A stretch of 41,182 nucleotides of DNA, from NCBI GenBank assembly GCA_024220525.1, contig JAMYWO010000060.1:100337-141518 (forward strand). Reading direction: 5' to 3'. The notes under the pieces are model-generated. The model had not been told where the DNA came from and ran no database searches. It saw only the letters and a program-made list of their open reading frames with translations. Shown in pieces: positions 16,002 through 27,891 of the stretch. Each line of letters opens with the position of its first letter. The stretch's first letter is position 1. The position numbers and the translations under genes are program-made. Source of the stretch: Cochliopodium minus. Taxonomy: Eukaryota; Discosea; Himatismenida; Cochliopodiidae.

Positions 16002-17649
16002 TTAGTTGGTTGAATTGGTTGTATTTTCATAATCCAAAGAATTTGTAGCTTCAATTTTGAATCTTTTGAGTCTATCAGCATAAGTAGTAATGAAAACACT
16101 AAAGTAGAAAATTGCACCTTTGGTAATGAAAGCCAACACCAAAAACAAAAAGAAAAAGAGATTAAAATAATAGCTTGAAAAAAGAAAAGTGATGGGTAAC
16201 AAAGTGAGGGACATATAAAACTGTTGTATCAAAATGAATACGAAGATGGGATTCAAAAGAGAAGTCCAGTTGTTACGAAGCAATTGAGTCAAGTAATTAA
16301 ACAAAGCCTTCGAAGAACCATACCTTGCGAGATTTTTTTAATTAAAAAATTATGAGAGGAAAAAGTAATTAAAAAAATTAAAATTTTAAAAATTGGAAAT
16401 ATAAAATTAAAATTGGAAAATAAAATTAATTAAAATTAAGGAAAAAAAAAAAATATAATTTAAAAAATAATAAGTTGTATTTTACCTAGTACTTCCATAA
16501 TAAAAACTTTGAAATGTGGTTTTAGGTTTGTTGGTAGAATTGGTATCATTAAAATCTTTTTTGAGTTCAGTTTTCAAGAAATAGCAAACTTGCCAAAATA
16601 AATATACATAAAAAGGAATCCAGAACCAATTGTGAGGTTGCATATTACAATTATGTATGTCATTTGTTCTACATACAGCAAATACATCATTGTTTGGATC
16701 CCATCGAAGGGAGAAGGAGAGGATGGAAGGGTAAAGAATTAGAAACACTTGGGTCATTTTGTCTATGTCGTGGAAGATAAGAGATGATCTTCTAGAAAAT
16801 AAAAACTCCCAAAATGTTGGTCCAAAACTCTTTTTGATTTATTTAATAAGTTTTAAATATTTTTTGATTATTGAAATATATTATTTAAATTATAAAATTC
16901 GACGTTTTTTTTTAAAATAAAAGTTAGATTGTTTCGCCAGAGATTTAATAAAATAAGTTTCTTCAAACAATTGATTTTCTTTTAAAGAATTTTTTCTGCT
17001 TGAAACAATAAATTTTGTTGTTTCAAATTATTTTTAATAAGAAGTTTGAAATTTAATTGTTATTGTTAGTTTTTATTATCTTTTTTATCTCAAAAAAATC
17101 TTCTTTTTTTTTTTACCAATGCATAAATGGTTTCAAAGAGAGAATGAGATTTGGGATAGAAATAGAGATAGAACAAGATCAATGCATGGATGAAATAATC
17201 GAAATCAAACATATATCCCTGCAACTTTTTCCTATTATACAATAAAGATCTGTTGATCAACAAAGGGATGCATATCACAGTATATAAGATATAAATATAT
17301 CTTGGAAATAATATCATGAGATATTGTGTAAAGGTGGCTATCAATACAGAAAAAGTGAAGATTAATTTATCTGTTAATTTCAAAAAGGGTTCCTCTTTGA
17401 TCTTTTTCTTAGTGGATTCGATGATCCTCTGTATTTTCTTGTTCTCCTTCAATCTATTGCCTATCACAGATACTCTTTTTTTTATATCAGTCGATAATCT
17501 ATAGAGATATGGGTCAGAGATATGCAGAGGGTCAGAGATATAAGGTATAAACAAAATTTGTTTAAAAAATAAATTCTTTACGAATCACTATTTAGCTGAA
17601 AATTGACATCATAATCGTAATCATCTTCATCTGAAAAAACTTCTGTCAT
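16002..17649 (-). CDS. GPC1: Glycerophosphocholine acyltransferase (Gpc1 / DUF2838 family)
   Basis: Multi-pass membrane enzyme that transfers an acyl group to glycerophosphocholine, making lyso-phosphatidylcholine, known from yeast and plants. Four exons, 17649-17582, 17498-17117, 16829-16486, 16323-16002, give 371 aa with consistent phases. Family features: a basic cytosolic N-terminal helix, DKLIFTFSVL opening the membrane domain, LLYNRKKL followed by MFDFDYFIHALIL, then GPTFWEFLFSRRSSLIFHD, DKMTQVFLILYPSILSFSLRW, HNWFWIPFYVYLFWQVCYF, and a last block with LLPITFLF and FITKGAIFYFSVFI. The acidic start MTEVFSDEDDYDYD is short and variable in this family. In the first intron ATATCTCTGACCC occurs twice close together. 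Assignment is by motif memory; a profile search against the DUF2838/Gpc1 family would settle it. Confidence 0.85.
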
Positions 17650-17964
17650 TGTTCAAAATTTCCTGATCAAATAAATCCTTTCAATTTTTTTTTATATTTT
17701 TTATTATTTTATTAAATGGAAATAAAATTAAATTAACTATAATTCGCAAAACAAATGATTTTAAACTAAATTTTGGATCGACTAAATCTTACAATTAAAT
17801 TTTCTCTTTTAATGATATTGTTCCGTTATCACATTGATGAAAAATGTTTAATTAAAAATTTTTTTCTTTCATTCCAAATAGTATCTTTTTATTTTAAAAA
17901 ATAAAAAATAAAAGAAATTGATTTTAAATATTATTTTATTAAACACAAACATTTTTTTTTTCTT

Positions 17965-18959
17965 TTAAAAAACTTGGGAATGATCAAGGGGAGGAATCTT
18001 TACGTAATCACCCTCATAATTTGGCAACCAAACAGAAACAGGCTCAAATATAAAACCCATCTTTTCTTTGGCCTCCCTCGATTTTTTGTCAGGACTAGGA
18101 CCACAGTCCAAAGATGTCAAATTCAATTCGAAAATTCTTTTACAAGATAAATAAACTGTATTAAAATAAATGTAACAACGAGAATGACTTGACTTTTGAT
18201 AAAACCACACTAAAAAAAAATAATAAAAAAATTAATAAAAAAATATTGAAGAAAAAAAAAATTTCATTTTAAAAAAAAAAATTATGATTATTACAATTTT
18301 AGTTTATTTTTATTTTTTTGAAAATTTTTACTTCCTCTGACTGTTTTTCCTTTTGCTATTACTTGTGCTATTGCAACCACTTCCCCACTTTCTGTCACGT
18401 ACTCTTCCCAAGCGTTCCCAGTTGCAAGAGTGGAATACTAAATATGAAATGTTGAATTAAATGTTTTGCTGTAACTATTTAAAACTTCAATATGAAATTT
18501 CGTTGATCATTATAAAAATTATGTTTTAAGAAGGGATATTTGAAAGTAATTTGAATGTTAATTGATTCTTACAAATGCAGCATATCTCATTAAAGATAAC
18601 AAAAATGCTTTGATGAAATTATAATTCCTCCTTTCATGTGAATAAATGACAGGGAAATGTCTCTGGAAGGAGAATTGTTTGCCTTCCTGCAATTTGATGT
18701 TGTTCTTCGCAAAGGATTTCTTCTGAGAATCCAATTGAAACATTTTCCTTCCTTTTTCTTTCATAAAGGCCTCGAATGAGGTATAGGAAGAGAGATTCAA
18801 GATCCCATGTGGCCTTTTGGATTTCCTTAACCCCAATGGACCTTCTATTCTCATCCTCTTGAAATTCTTGTTATCTTTATAGAGATAAATCAAGATAATG
18901 ATGGATGAGATGATAATAAAAAAGAGGCAGCATATAGTTTGAAGAAAGATCAAAATCAT
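17965..18959 (-). CDS. Membrane-anchored protein, possible FemAB/GNAT-like acyltransferase
   Basis: Three exons, 18959-18573, 18437-18332, 18209-17965, give 245 aa with phases agreeing. Residues about 2-26 are strongly hydrophobic (LIFLQTICCLFFIIISSIII) followed by basic residues, a signal-anchor that would leave the bulk of the protein cytosolic if positive-inside applies. The rest reads like a GNAT-fold enzyme: YTSFEAFMKEKGRKMF, SGEVVAIAQVIAKG, then a Tyr-rich strand (CYIYFNTVYLSCK), SLDCGPSPDKKSREAKEKMGF and VSVWLPNYEG. The order of a GEVVA strand, a Tyr-rich segment and a DCGPS...K...GF end is like FemAB-type or BtrH/BioF2-like acetyltransferases. This is a resemblance, not a proven match. 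Neighbours on both sides point the same way, about 300 bp apart. Confidence 0.6.
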
Positions 18960-19253
18960 TTTTTTTTTTTTGAAGCGAATTGCTTTTAAATTTTTTGTTC
19001 AATTTATTCACTAAAGAGGATGATAAATAATATCCTCAAAGTGAGGGAAAGATATTTTGAAGAAATATTCCCTCAAAAAAACTTTTTTTCTTTTTTCAAA
19101 TTTCCATCTTCAAAAAATGAAAAAATAAATTTTCAAACAATTAAAACTCTAATTCATTTTATTTTTAAACAGAAAGCAACTTTAATTCAAAACTCTTTGT
19201 GTTTGGAACAAAAATTAATTGTTTAAAAGATAAAAAGAGTTTTTATGACTTGA
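18960..19253. other. Intergenic region between ligase and FemAB-like genes
   Basis: The region holds the 3' end of the ligase gene and the promoter of the gene to its left. A 68-codon rightward frame at 19020-19226 is seen, but it has no recognisable features and AT-rich composition, so it is not called. Confidence 0.5.
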
Positions 19254-22076
19254 TCACCATTGTGCGTCGGCTCTTACTCCAATGTAAGAAGGGAAACGAG
19301 GAATTCCAGAATCAGTCAATTCTAAATAGAAAAATTAAAAAAAAAAATAAAAAATAAAAAATAAAAAAACAAAAAATAAAATAAAAAATAAACCTTGATA
19401 TTTAACAGTAATGATAGTTCCAATTTTGGGAGGATTATTTCTTTGTTCATCAGTGAGGCCATTTCCGACCTGGAATGTCTATTTAAAAAAACATAAAAAG
19501 TTAAAAAGCAAAAAAAAAAAAAAAAATTCACTTTTCCGTCTTTCATTTCGCAAACAAGTGCACCACATGAATTTGAATATTTCCCTTTACCTTTATTATG
19601 ACCTACAACCTTTTAGAAAAAAAAAATTAAAAAATTTTAGAAAAAATATTAAAAAATTTTTTAAAAAATTATTTGTTTATTTATTTAAAAATATTAAAAT
19701 TTATTAAAAAATATTTGAAATTATTTATTTTTGTTAAATTTTTTTTTTTGTTTACTTTAACTTCAATATCGACAAAAGATTTGACTTTTAAAAGAGTTGA
19801 AGATCTCTTTCCCTCATACAAACTTTCTGGCTTTCTCAACATGATCCTAACGAAATAAAAATTAAAAAAAAAAATATTTTAAAAAAAATTAATAATTAAA
19901 AAAAAGAATATTAAAAAATTAAAGATGTAAAAAATATAAAAAAAATATAAAAAAAAATAGAAAAAAAAAATTAAAAAAAACAATTAAAAAATAAAATTAA
20001 GACCCTTCACCACCTTCCTTTTCTACCCTTTCAAGCAAAATGTGAACATGAGCGTTGTTTTTAACGTTGTGCTGCTTGACAACTTGAACGAATTTGTGTT
20101 GTTTGCTTCCAAAATTTTTTTCGATCCACTCTTTTCTTTCTTCAAATTTTTTGTCTTTAAGGCTGGGTACATCGAACACTTTGAACCTCAGATCCTCCCA
20201 TCTCTTTGATTTATCTGAGCTCTAATTAAAAAAAAAAAAGAATTTCAAAAAATAAAAATGAATGATAAAAAAAACAAATAATAAAAAAAACCAAAATAAA
20301 ATAAAATAAAATGATTAAATTGAAATAAATACTAAAATTTTTTTTAAAAAAAAAATCATAAAAATAATAAAATAATGGTAAATTTTTTAAAAATAAAAAT
20401 GAAAAGAAATATAAAATAAAATAATAAGAAATTTTTTAAAAATAAAAATGAAACGAAATATAAAATAAAATAATATTATTAAAATAAGTGGTAAAATTTT
20501 TTTAAAAAAATTTGTAAAACAATAAAAAAAACTATTTAATAAAATTAAATAAAATTTTTTTTTTTACTTTGACAATGGATACAGTTTCACTGAAATTTTT
20601 TCTCCCTCCAAATAATTCTCCGTCCAATGTTTGATCCTTTGGTAGACCTTCAATGAACCAATCAGGAGCATGAAAGATGTTTCCCAACCTAGAATTTTGT
20701 TTTATTTAAATTTTTTAAAACATTAAAAAATTAAAAAAAATTAAATTTGTTTTACCTTGAAACAAAATCTGTTCCGTCCCAATAAGCTCTAACACCACTT
20801 TTAAAAATTTTTTTTTAAAAAAATAATTTTAAAAAAATGAAAATAATGTTAATAAAAATAAAAAAAATATTAAAAAATAAAAAATAAAAAATGTTTCATA
20901 CTCCAATTTCTCACTGGCCCAATAGCCTTTCACGTTGGTTTTATCTTCTTCCCACTTTTTGGCCAACAAAAGATCTGGAATTTTTTTTTTGACCATTTTC
21001 ACAGGAGCATTTCCTTTTAAATGAAAAAGTAAAAAAAATTTTAAAAAAAAAATAAAAAAAACTGAAAGAAACAAAATTTAAAAATAAAATAAAATAAAAT
21101 AATATTAAAAATTAAAAAAAAAAAAACTGAATAAAATAAAAAAATAAAAAAATCATAAAAATCATTTTACCACTTCTCCCAATTCTTTTACTTTCGTATT
21201 CATCACCCAGTGCCTCCCTCAAATGTTTACAACTGAAACAAAGTTGTTATTTTTTAGATTTTTAAATGAAAAATTGATGATTTTATAAATCAAAGTTTGA
21301 ATTACGTTCTTGTATCGGGAGATGATCCTTGGTTCTTCCAAGCAAGGCATCTTTAATAAAAATAATAATGATTAAATAGAAATATAAAAAAAAAAAGTAA
21401 AAAATAAAATAAAAATAAAAAAAAAGAAAGCAAGGAAGAAATAAAAATAATTAGAATATAGATGGAATAATAATGATAATAATAAAATAAAATTTTAAAA
21501 ATTATCAATAAAAATAAAAATAAAAATAAAATAATAATAAAAATAAAAATAAAAATAAAAATAAAAATAAAAATAAAAATAAAAATAAAAATAAAAATAA
21601 AAATAAAAATAACAATAAAAATAAAAATAAAAGTAAAAGTAAAAATAAAAATAAAAATAAAAATAAAAATAAAAACAAAAACAAAAACAAAAACATAAAT
21701 AGATTTTAAAATAAAAATAAAATAAAAATAATAATAAAAATTAAAATAAAACTGGAAAATAATAAAATTTTACGTGCAATAATAATGATAGCCAACCCTC
21801 TTCAACTCATAATCTCTGCCAGAATTTCCATTTAAAGTGATTTTATCTCCAGAGTTCATAACAGTCTTAGGTCTGATACCATCGATGATCAAAACATCCT
21901 TGTAAGCTTTCTCGTCGTCTATAAAAAGAAGTAACAAAAAAAAAAAATAAAAAATAAAAAATAAAAATAAAAAATAAATAATGAAATAAATTTTAAATAA
22001 AAAGCAAAAAAAAAAAAAGTGAAAATAAAATAAAAATAATAATAAAAATAAAATAAAAAATAAAAAATAAAAAACA

Positions 22077-22130
<54 letters not shown>

Positions 22131-23878
22131 AAAAAAAAAAAACAAAAAACAAAAAGTAAAATATAACCTTTTGAAAAATAAAAAATAAAAAACAAAAAGC
22201 AAAATATAACCTTAAAAAATAAAAATAAAAATAACTTAATAAATAAAAATAAAAATATTAAAAAAAAAATAAAAAATACCTTTATCATCATTTTTGTCTC
22301 CATTATTTTCATTATTGCTATCAGTTATCCCCTTTTGTTCATTTTCGAATGCCTTTTCGGACTCTCTCAGAATACTTTCATCATAAATTTCTATGCCATA
22401 GCTGCGAGCCTTCTCGTTTTTAGAGGAGCCCGAGTTTTTATCCTCTGCAATCAAAATATCTACATTTTTGGTTATCGTCTTACAAAAATTTCCTCCACTT
22501 TAAAATGATAAAAAATAAATTAAAAATAAATTAAAAATAAATAAAATAAATAAATAAAATAAATAAAAATAAATAAATATAAATAAAAATAAAATAAAAT
22601 AAAATAATAAAATAAAATAAAAAAATAGAAAAATTTTTTAAAAAAATAATCCTAATTGATAAATAAAAATAAAAAATAAAAAATAAAAAAATTGTTTATT
22701 TACCATTTTTCAATGATTTTTATTGCTTCGTTTCTTAACATAGATAAAGCTCCAGTGAGAGCAACATTCTTACCACTTAAAACATTTCCAGATTTCTTTC
22801 CCTTGAAGTCCTGTTTCTTTTCTTTTTGATCATCTTTTTTACTTTCTTTTTTGACATTCTTTGTAACTTTTTTCACTTCCTTTTCTTTAAGATCTTTATT
22901 GTCCTTTTTGGAATCCATTTCTTTGGTGTCTTTTCTGCTTATATTCTTATCTTCTTTGTTACTCATTTCTTGAGTGTCTTTCCTGTCTATTTTTTTATCT
23001 TTTTTTTCAAAAAAAAAATTAAAAAAAATTATTTTTGTTTGTTAACAAAAAAAAAAAAAGAATTAAATGAGGAATTAAAAAAGAATTCAATGATGGAATA
23101 AAATGAATTTTTAAAACTCTTCAATTTAAAAATTAAAATTTACCTTTGTTTTCTTTTGATAGGGTTTTGGGTTTGGTTACTTTGTCTTCGTCTTCTTCTT
23201 CGGACATCACGATTTCACTTCTCACCTTCTTGTCTCCTCCATTTTTCTTTTTCTTGTCATCTTCATTTGTTGTGGCAGGTTTGTCCTTGTTTCTCTTGTA
23301 ATCTTTTTTGGGTGTCTCTTCTTTCTCCGTATCCTCATCAACCATATTTACGTCAGATGTTTTCTTCTTTATTTTCTTTTGATAATAAAAATTTGATTAT
23401 GATGAAATATGTTACAAAAAATTCAGCTCAAATTGAACAGCAAATATATTGAATATACCAATTTACATTTAACTATATATAGTTGATTTTATTGGTTGTA
23501 TTTGATAGAAATATAATTTACATTTTTATTGATTTTATTTTGATCCCCCTTTTCATCTTTTTTATCATCCTTGACATTGATATTATTTTTAATCTCTCCT
23601 TTCTCCTTTTCATCCAATTCATCCATATGCCTGTATTTGAAGAAATGCGATTCATTATTTCTCGTGCAATTTTCTGCATATTTGCAAATCAACCTGTCCT
23701 TCAACCCTGGATGTGATACCTCTTTGAAATGTTTTGGATTATTCCTTTTGCATTTCGAATCATACTCACATACTTTTCTATCAGAAGGTGCTGCATCCAA
23801 TTTGATCTTTTTATTGTCATTATTCAAATTATCAACTCCATCATCCAATTTATCGTTACCTCTTTTTTTTGGCGGCAT
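19254..23878 (-). CDS. ATP-dependent DNA ligase, LigE-like, with two PBZ fingers, BRCT and SWIM domains
   Basis: Fifteen exons give 722 aa: 23878-23522, 23375-23144, 22998-22704, 22497-22280, 21918-21774, 21350-21306, 21232-21171, 21013-20902, 20797-20756, 20688-20568, 20221-20004, 19846-19756, 19609-19532, 19478-19394, 19321-19254. Phases agree at every junction. Order: PBZ finger 1 (C37, C43, H50, H56) and PBZ finger 2 (C65, C71, H78, H84), both complete; a Lys/Asp/Glu-rich linker; BRCT at about 275-345 (VALTGALSMLRNEAIKIIEK, CGGNFCKTITKNVDILIAED); a SWIM finger (C415-x-C417 ... C432-x-H434); then the ligase core with adenylation Lys487 in EKLDGVRAYW, motif III LDGELFGGR, motif IIIa RFKVFDVPS, motif IV GGEGIMLRKP, motif V LLKVK and the OB-fold end GIPRFPSYIGVRAD. 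All catalytic motifs are intact. PBZ binds poly(ADP-ribose) and BRCT mediates repair-complex contacts, so a DNA break-repair role in nucleus or organelle is inferred. The KRGNDK...NKKIKLD region could be a nuclear signal. Confidence 0.92.
21513..21696 (+). repeat. (AAAAAT)n microsatellite in a ligase intron
   Basis: A long run of the 6-mer AAAAAT with scattered interruptions. It sits in the 423-bp intron 21351-21773 that splits the SWIM finger. Confidence 0.9.
22083..22129 (+). repeat. 47-base poly-A run in a ligase intron
   Basis: Forty-seven consecutive A residues, followed by more A runs broken by single C. It lies in the 361-bp intron 21919-22279. Length is probably imprecise in the assembly. 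Confidence 0.9.
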
Positions 23879-24085
23879 TTTTTTTATTTTTTATAATTTT
23901 TTAATTTTTATCCTTTCGAAAAAAGTTTTAAATTCCAATAAAAATTTTTAAAAAAAAAAACTCATGAATTGAATAAATTTTTATAATTATTCATAATTCA
24001 TCGGTTACGCAAAGTTAAAAAGTTACGTTCCTTTTACTTTTCAAATCGCATTCCAAAATATATATTTTCATAAAAAAAAAAAAAA
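23879..24085. other. Divergent intergenic region (ligase / MFSD1-like)
   Basis: This 207-bp gap separates two start codons facing away from each other and must hold both promoters. It includes a less AT-rich island around 23995-24050 with TTACGCAAAG and GTTACGTTCC. No RNA gene was recognised. Confidence 0.5.
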
Positions 24086-27000
24086 ATGAAGAATAAAAAA
24101 GTTTGGTTTTATTTATATTGGATATTATTCTTCACCCTTATTTGTTTCATTGGAATACCTGGATACTTTGTGTAAATATCCATCCACTCAAAATTCCCAA
24201 AATATTAATTTTCATTTCGAAATTTGATCCAATATAGATTCGATTCAATAGCTGCATTAGGAGTATATATGCAAAAAGGTAAAGAATAAAAAGAATATAT
24301 TTGTTTCTTTCAAAAATAATATTCCTCCAAACAAATATAAATCCAGATGGTAATAAAAATCAAAGGTGTATCGACAATAATTAGATTGATCAATCAAACA
24401 AATTACAATATTAGGATTTACACAGGTTGATTTGGCATTTATATAGTAAAAAAAAAATTCAATTTGATTTAATTTAATTGAAATAGATTTGTTAACTTTG
24501 ATTTTTATCTTATTTTCAATATTCTTCAAAAAACTTATTCCCAAAAAATTCATGGATTTTTTATTTATTTAATTTTAATAATAATTATTTATCAGTTTGA
24601 ATAATTTTTTGAATTTTTAGTTTTCAATTTACTTTAAAAAAAATTTTTTTTAAAGTTCAGTTTACTTTTACCCAGACGTATTTTTCTCAATAATTGCTGG
24701 GGTGATAATAGACAGATATGGAGAAAGGAAAACAAGTATGGTTTTTTCTTCGCTCATGATTGTATCACAGGGAATCATCACTTTTTTCCCCACCTTTTGG
24801 CCTATGGTCGTAGGAAGAGTTTTGTTCGGAATTTGCAGTGAAACAGTATTCTTGTAATTTCAATAAAAATAAATAAAAATAAAAATAAAAATAAAAATAA
24901 AAATAAAAAGTAAAATAAAAAAATAAAAATAAAAATAAATAAAAATATCAATATAAAAAATGAAAAAAATTAAAATTGAAAAAATTAAAAAATAAAAAAT
25001 ATTAAAAAATAAAAAATAAAAAAATCAAAATAAAAATAAGATTAAATAAATAATGATAAATGTTTAGATGTCAAATTAAATTTATGATGGTATCCTTCAA
25101 GAACAAGTCACTCGTAATGTCAATGTTTTTTGTATTCAACAGAATGTCGACATGGTAATGATAAAAAAAATTCAAAAAAAAATTCAACAAAAAATTAAAA
25201 AAAATTAAAAAAAAAAAATATTTTAGGAGCAGCTTTGTATTTCTAAATATCATAGGAGACAAATGGGGTTGGAAAGCAGGTTTCAAGTTTTGTTTCTTTG
25301 TGACTATTTTCAGCGCTCTCACCAACGTTTTTTTTCTCCTCCTCGAAAAATTCACTCAAAAATTTCCTCACTTACAAAAACTGGATGATGGTACCTAATA
25401 ATATTTATTTTGTTTACGAATTTTACTTTTAGAATTTTTTTTTTGTTTTTAATTTTTAATTTCAATTTTTCGTTTTTTTAAATTTTAGCCAAAAAAAAAT
25501 TGTTTATTTAAATTCAAATTTTCATTATTAATTTTATTTTAAGTTTTTTTTGTTTATTTTTAAAATTCCAAACCGTATTTTAATTTTCTTTTTAACAATT
25601 TATTTCAAAGGAATAATAAAAATTAAATTTTCAATATTAATATTTATTTAATTTTTTTTCATTTAATTTTAAAATTTTTAAAAATTCCAATCCGGATTTT
25701 AATTATTTTAATTTTATCAAATTAATTTATTTTAAAGGAATAGAAAATGAAAAATTATTAAACAAAGAAGAAAACTCCAAAATAGAAGAAAATTTGATGA
25801 CCACCCACACCAAAAACTTTTTAGAGAGCGAAAGTGAAGACACTCCCATCAAATCGAATGAAAACAAGGGAGACCAACTAAATTCTCCGCCCAAAGAAAA
25901 CATTTTGGATGGATTAAAGTTTTGTATGAAAAGTCTTTCTGTTTGGTTGATTTTGATCATTAGCTTTTGTTATTATTCTTCCATTCTTTCTTTTGGTAAA
26001 AAAAAAAAGAAATTTTTAATTTTATTTATTTTTGATTTTATTTTCAACAATATTTTCAAAATTTATTTTATTTTTATTAACATTTTTAGTCATTTTAATT
26101 TTTTTTTTTTAATGTTTTTGATAAAAAAATAAATCTTTTTTTAAATTTTAAATAGGAGCGTTAGCACCAATCTTTATCTCAAACTACTACAATGTATCTG
26201 CTGAAGTAAGAACTCCAATATTTCATTGAAAAAATCTTTAAAAAAAAAAATTATTACACTTAAGTTTCTTAATTATTTTAAAATGCGTTATATTTTTAAT
26301 TTTAATATTGTATTTTAAATTTATTTTTAATTTTATAAAAAACTTACAAAATTAAATGAATTTTTCCAAATTTATTTTAAAGTTTTTCCTTCAATTTAAA
26401 TTTTTTTTTAAAATTTTAACTTTTAATTTTAAAATATTCATGAATTATTTTGATTATCTTATTTTTAAATTCAATTCAAAAACAATTTAAAATTAATTTT
26501 TTCGCCAATTTAATTTAATTTATTTTTAATTTAAAAATTCTTTGTTTTTAAATTTTATTAAATTTATTTAAATTTTATTTAAATTTATTTAATTTTAACT
26601 TTTTTCTTTTCTTTAAATAGGAAGCCAATTTTGCATACTCATTTTTGCCAATAGGATCGATAGTATCGGCACCTTTCATAGGCTATTTGTCGGACAAGTA
26701 TGGGAAGAGAAGCAGTATGTTGACATTAGCTCTCATGTGTGGCATCATCCCCTTCTCCATTCTTTCTGTCACCAACAAAGTAAATATCTATTTCTTGATA
26801 ATTGTTTTAGGTAAAAAAAAATTATTTAAAAAAAAAATAATTTAAAAAACAAAACAAAAAACAAAAAATTGAACAAAAAAAAAAATTTAAATTCATAAAA
26901 AAATAAACAAAAAAATATTAAACAAAAAAAAAATTAAATTAATAACAAAAAATAAAAAATAAAAAATTAATTTAAAAATAAAAAATAAAATAAAAAATAA

Positions 27001-27480
27001 AAAATAAAATAAAAAAGTAAAAAATTAAAAATAAAATAAAAAAGTAAAAAATTGAAGAAAAAAATCAAAAAAAAATTAAATTTAATAAAGGAGTTTCGTT
27101 TGGAGTTGTTCCTGCAATTTTGTTTCCTTTGATGTCAATAGTCACAAAAAATAAGTTTGTTGGAGTTTCTTCCAGTCTGATCGTTGTGGCCAATTCCCTT
27201 GCCGTTGTCGTTATCCCCGTAATATTTGGTTACCTTTCCGAAAAGTCTAGGCCAACTCTAGGTAAAAATCAATCAATTTTTGAAGAATTTGGTTTCAAAA
27301 TAAATAAATTTATAAAATAAAATTAATTTTTAAATCAAAAAAAACTATCAAAAAGGAATTTCTCTTTTTGTTTGCTTGTTGACACTTGGTCTCATTTTCA
27401 ATTTCATTTTGCATCTTTATTCAGAGTTTAGGATGAATTCTCTCATATCCAAGCCCCAAAAAGAAATAGATTCAAAATGA
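24086..27480 (+). CDS. MFSD1: MFSD1-like major facilitator transporter
   Basis: Eleven exons give 466 aa, close to human MFSD1 (465 aa): 24086-24171, 24238-24278, 24415-24445 (31 nt), 24656-24853, 25068-25154, 25227-25390, 25738-25995, 26156-26205, 26621-26810, 27091-27261, 27356-27480. Phases agree. Twelve membrane helices are expected. MFS motif-A-like loops occur in both halves (IDRYGERKTSM and LSDKYGKRSSM). GRVLFGICSETVFLCQ, SFKNKSLVMSM and FNRMSTW follow the MFSD1 pattern. The central loop is polar and Ser/Glu-rich and contains ENEKLL, which fits the [DE]xxxL[LI] lysosomal sorting motif, though its position in the middle loop is unusual. MFSD1 exports dipeptides from lysosomes in animals; an endolysosomal role here is inferred. 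Introns 25391-25737 and 26206-26620 exceed 300 bp and hold only AT-rich sequence. Confidence 0.85.
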
Positions 27481-27882
27481 AAAAAAATTGTTAAATAAAA
27501 AATCTTATTTATTTTAAAAAAAAGAATCATAATTTTAAATGGAAAAAACCTTCTTAAAAATAATGGAGTCAACAAAAAAATCAACAAAAAATAAAAAAAA
27601 GTAAAATATAAAATATAAAATCTAAAGATGTTTGAAGACCCATGAAAAATAAAAAGAAATTTGTGATATTTTTGATGATTTCAAATATCTTGGAATATTC
27701 GAAAATTCTTACTGTACATTTAAATCATTTTTTCTTTTTATTGCATTCAAATGATTTTACAAAAAAAAAGATTAAGGGTGCTCGTCATGACCTATAATAA
27801 CTTATCTTACAAAGAAAATATTTATTTTTTGATTAAAATACTTCAAGATTTTGTTTTCAAAAAAAAAAAACAAAAAATCAAT
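27481..27882. other. Non-coding stretch between MFSD1-like gene and 5S rRNA
   Basis: About 400 bp of AT-rich sequence. It presumably holds the MFSD1-like 3' end. No supported gene was seen; a 66-codon frame at 27751-27951 runs into the antisense of the 5S gene and is rejected. Confidence 0.5.
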
Positions 27883-27889
27883 AAAAAAA
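27883..27889 (-). terminator. RNA polymerase III terminator of the 5S gene
   Basis: Seven A residues on the plus strand read as T7 just past the 5S 3' end, followed by further T runs. Such T runs end polymerase III transcripts. Confidence 0.7.
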
Positions 27890-27891
27890 TA

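Noticed and set aside
21505-22312. Long minus-strand frames encoding almost only Phe/Leu
   Set aside because: They are translations of (AAAAAT)n and poly-A tracts in ligase introns, not proteins. Only the last part (21918-21774) overlaps a real exon.
24257-24553. 98-codon leftward frame
   Set aside because: It overlaps MFSD1-like exons 2 and 3, which join in frame with the rest of the transporter on the other strand.
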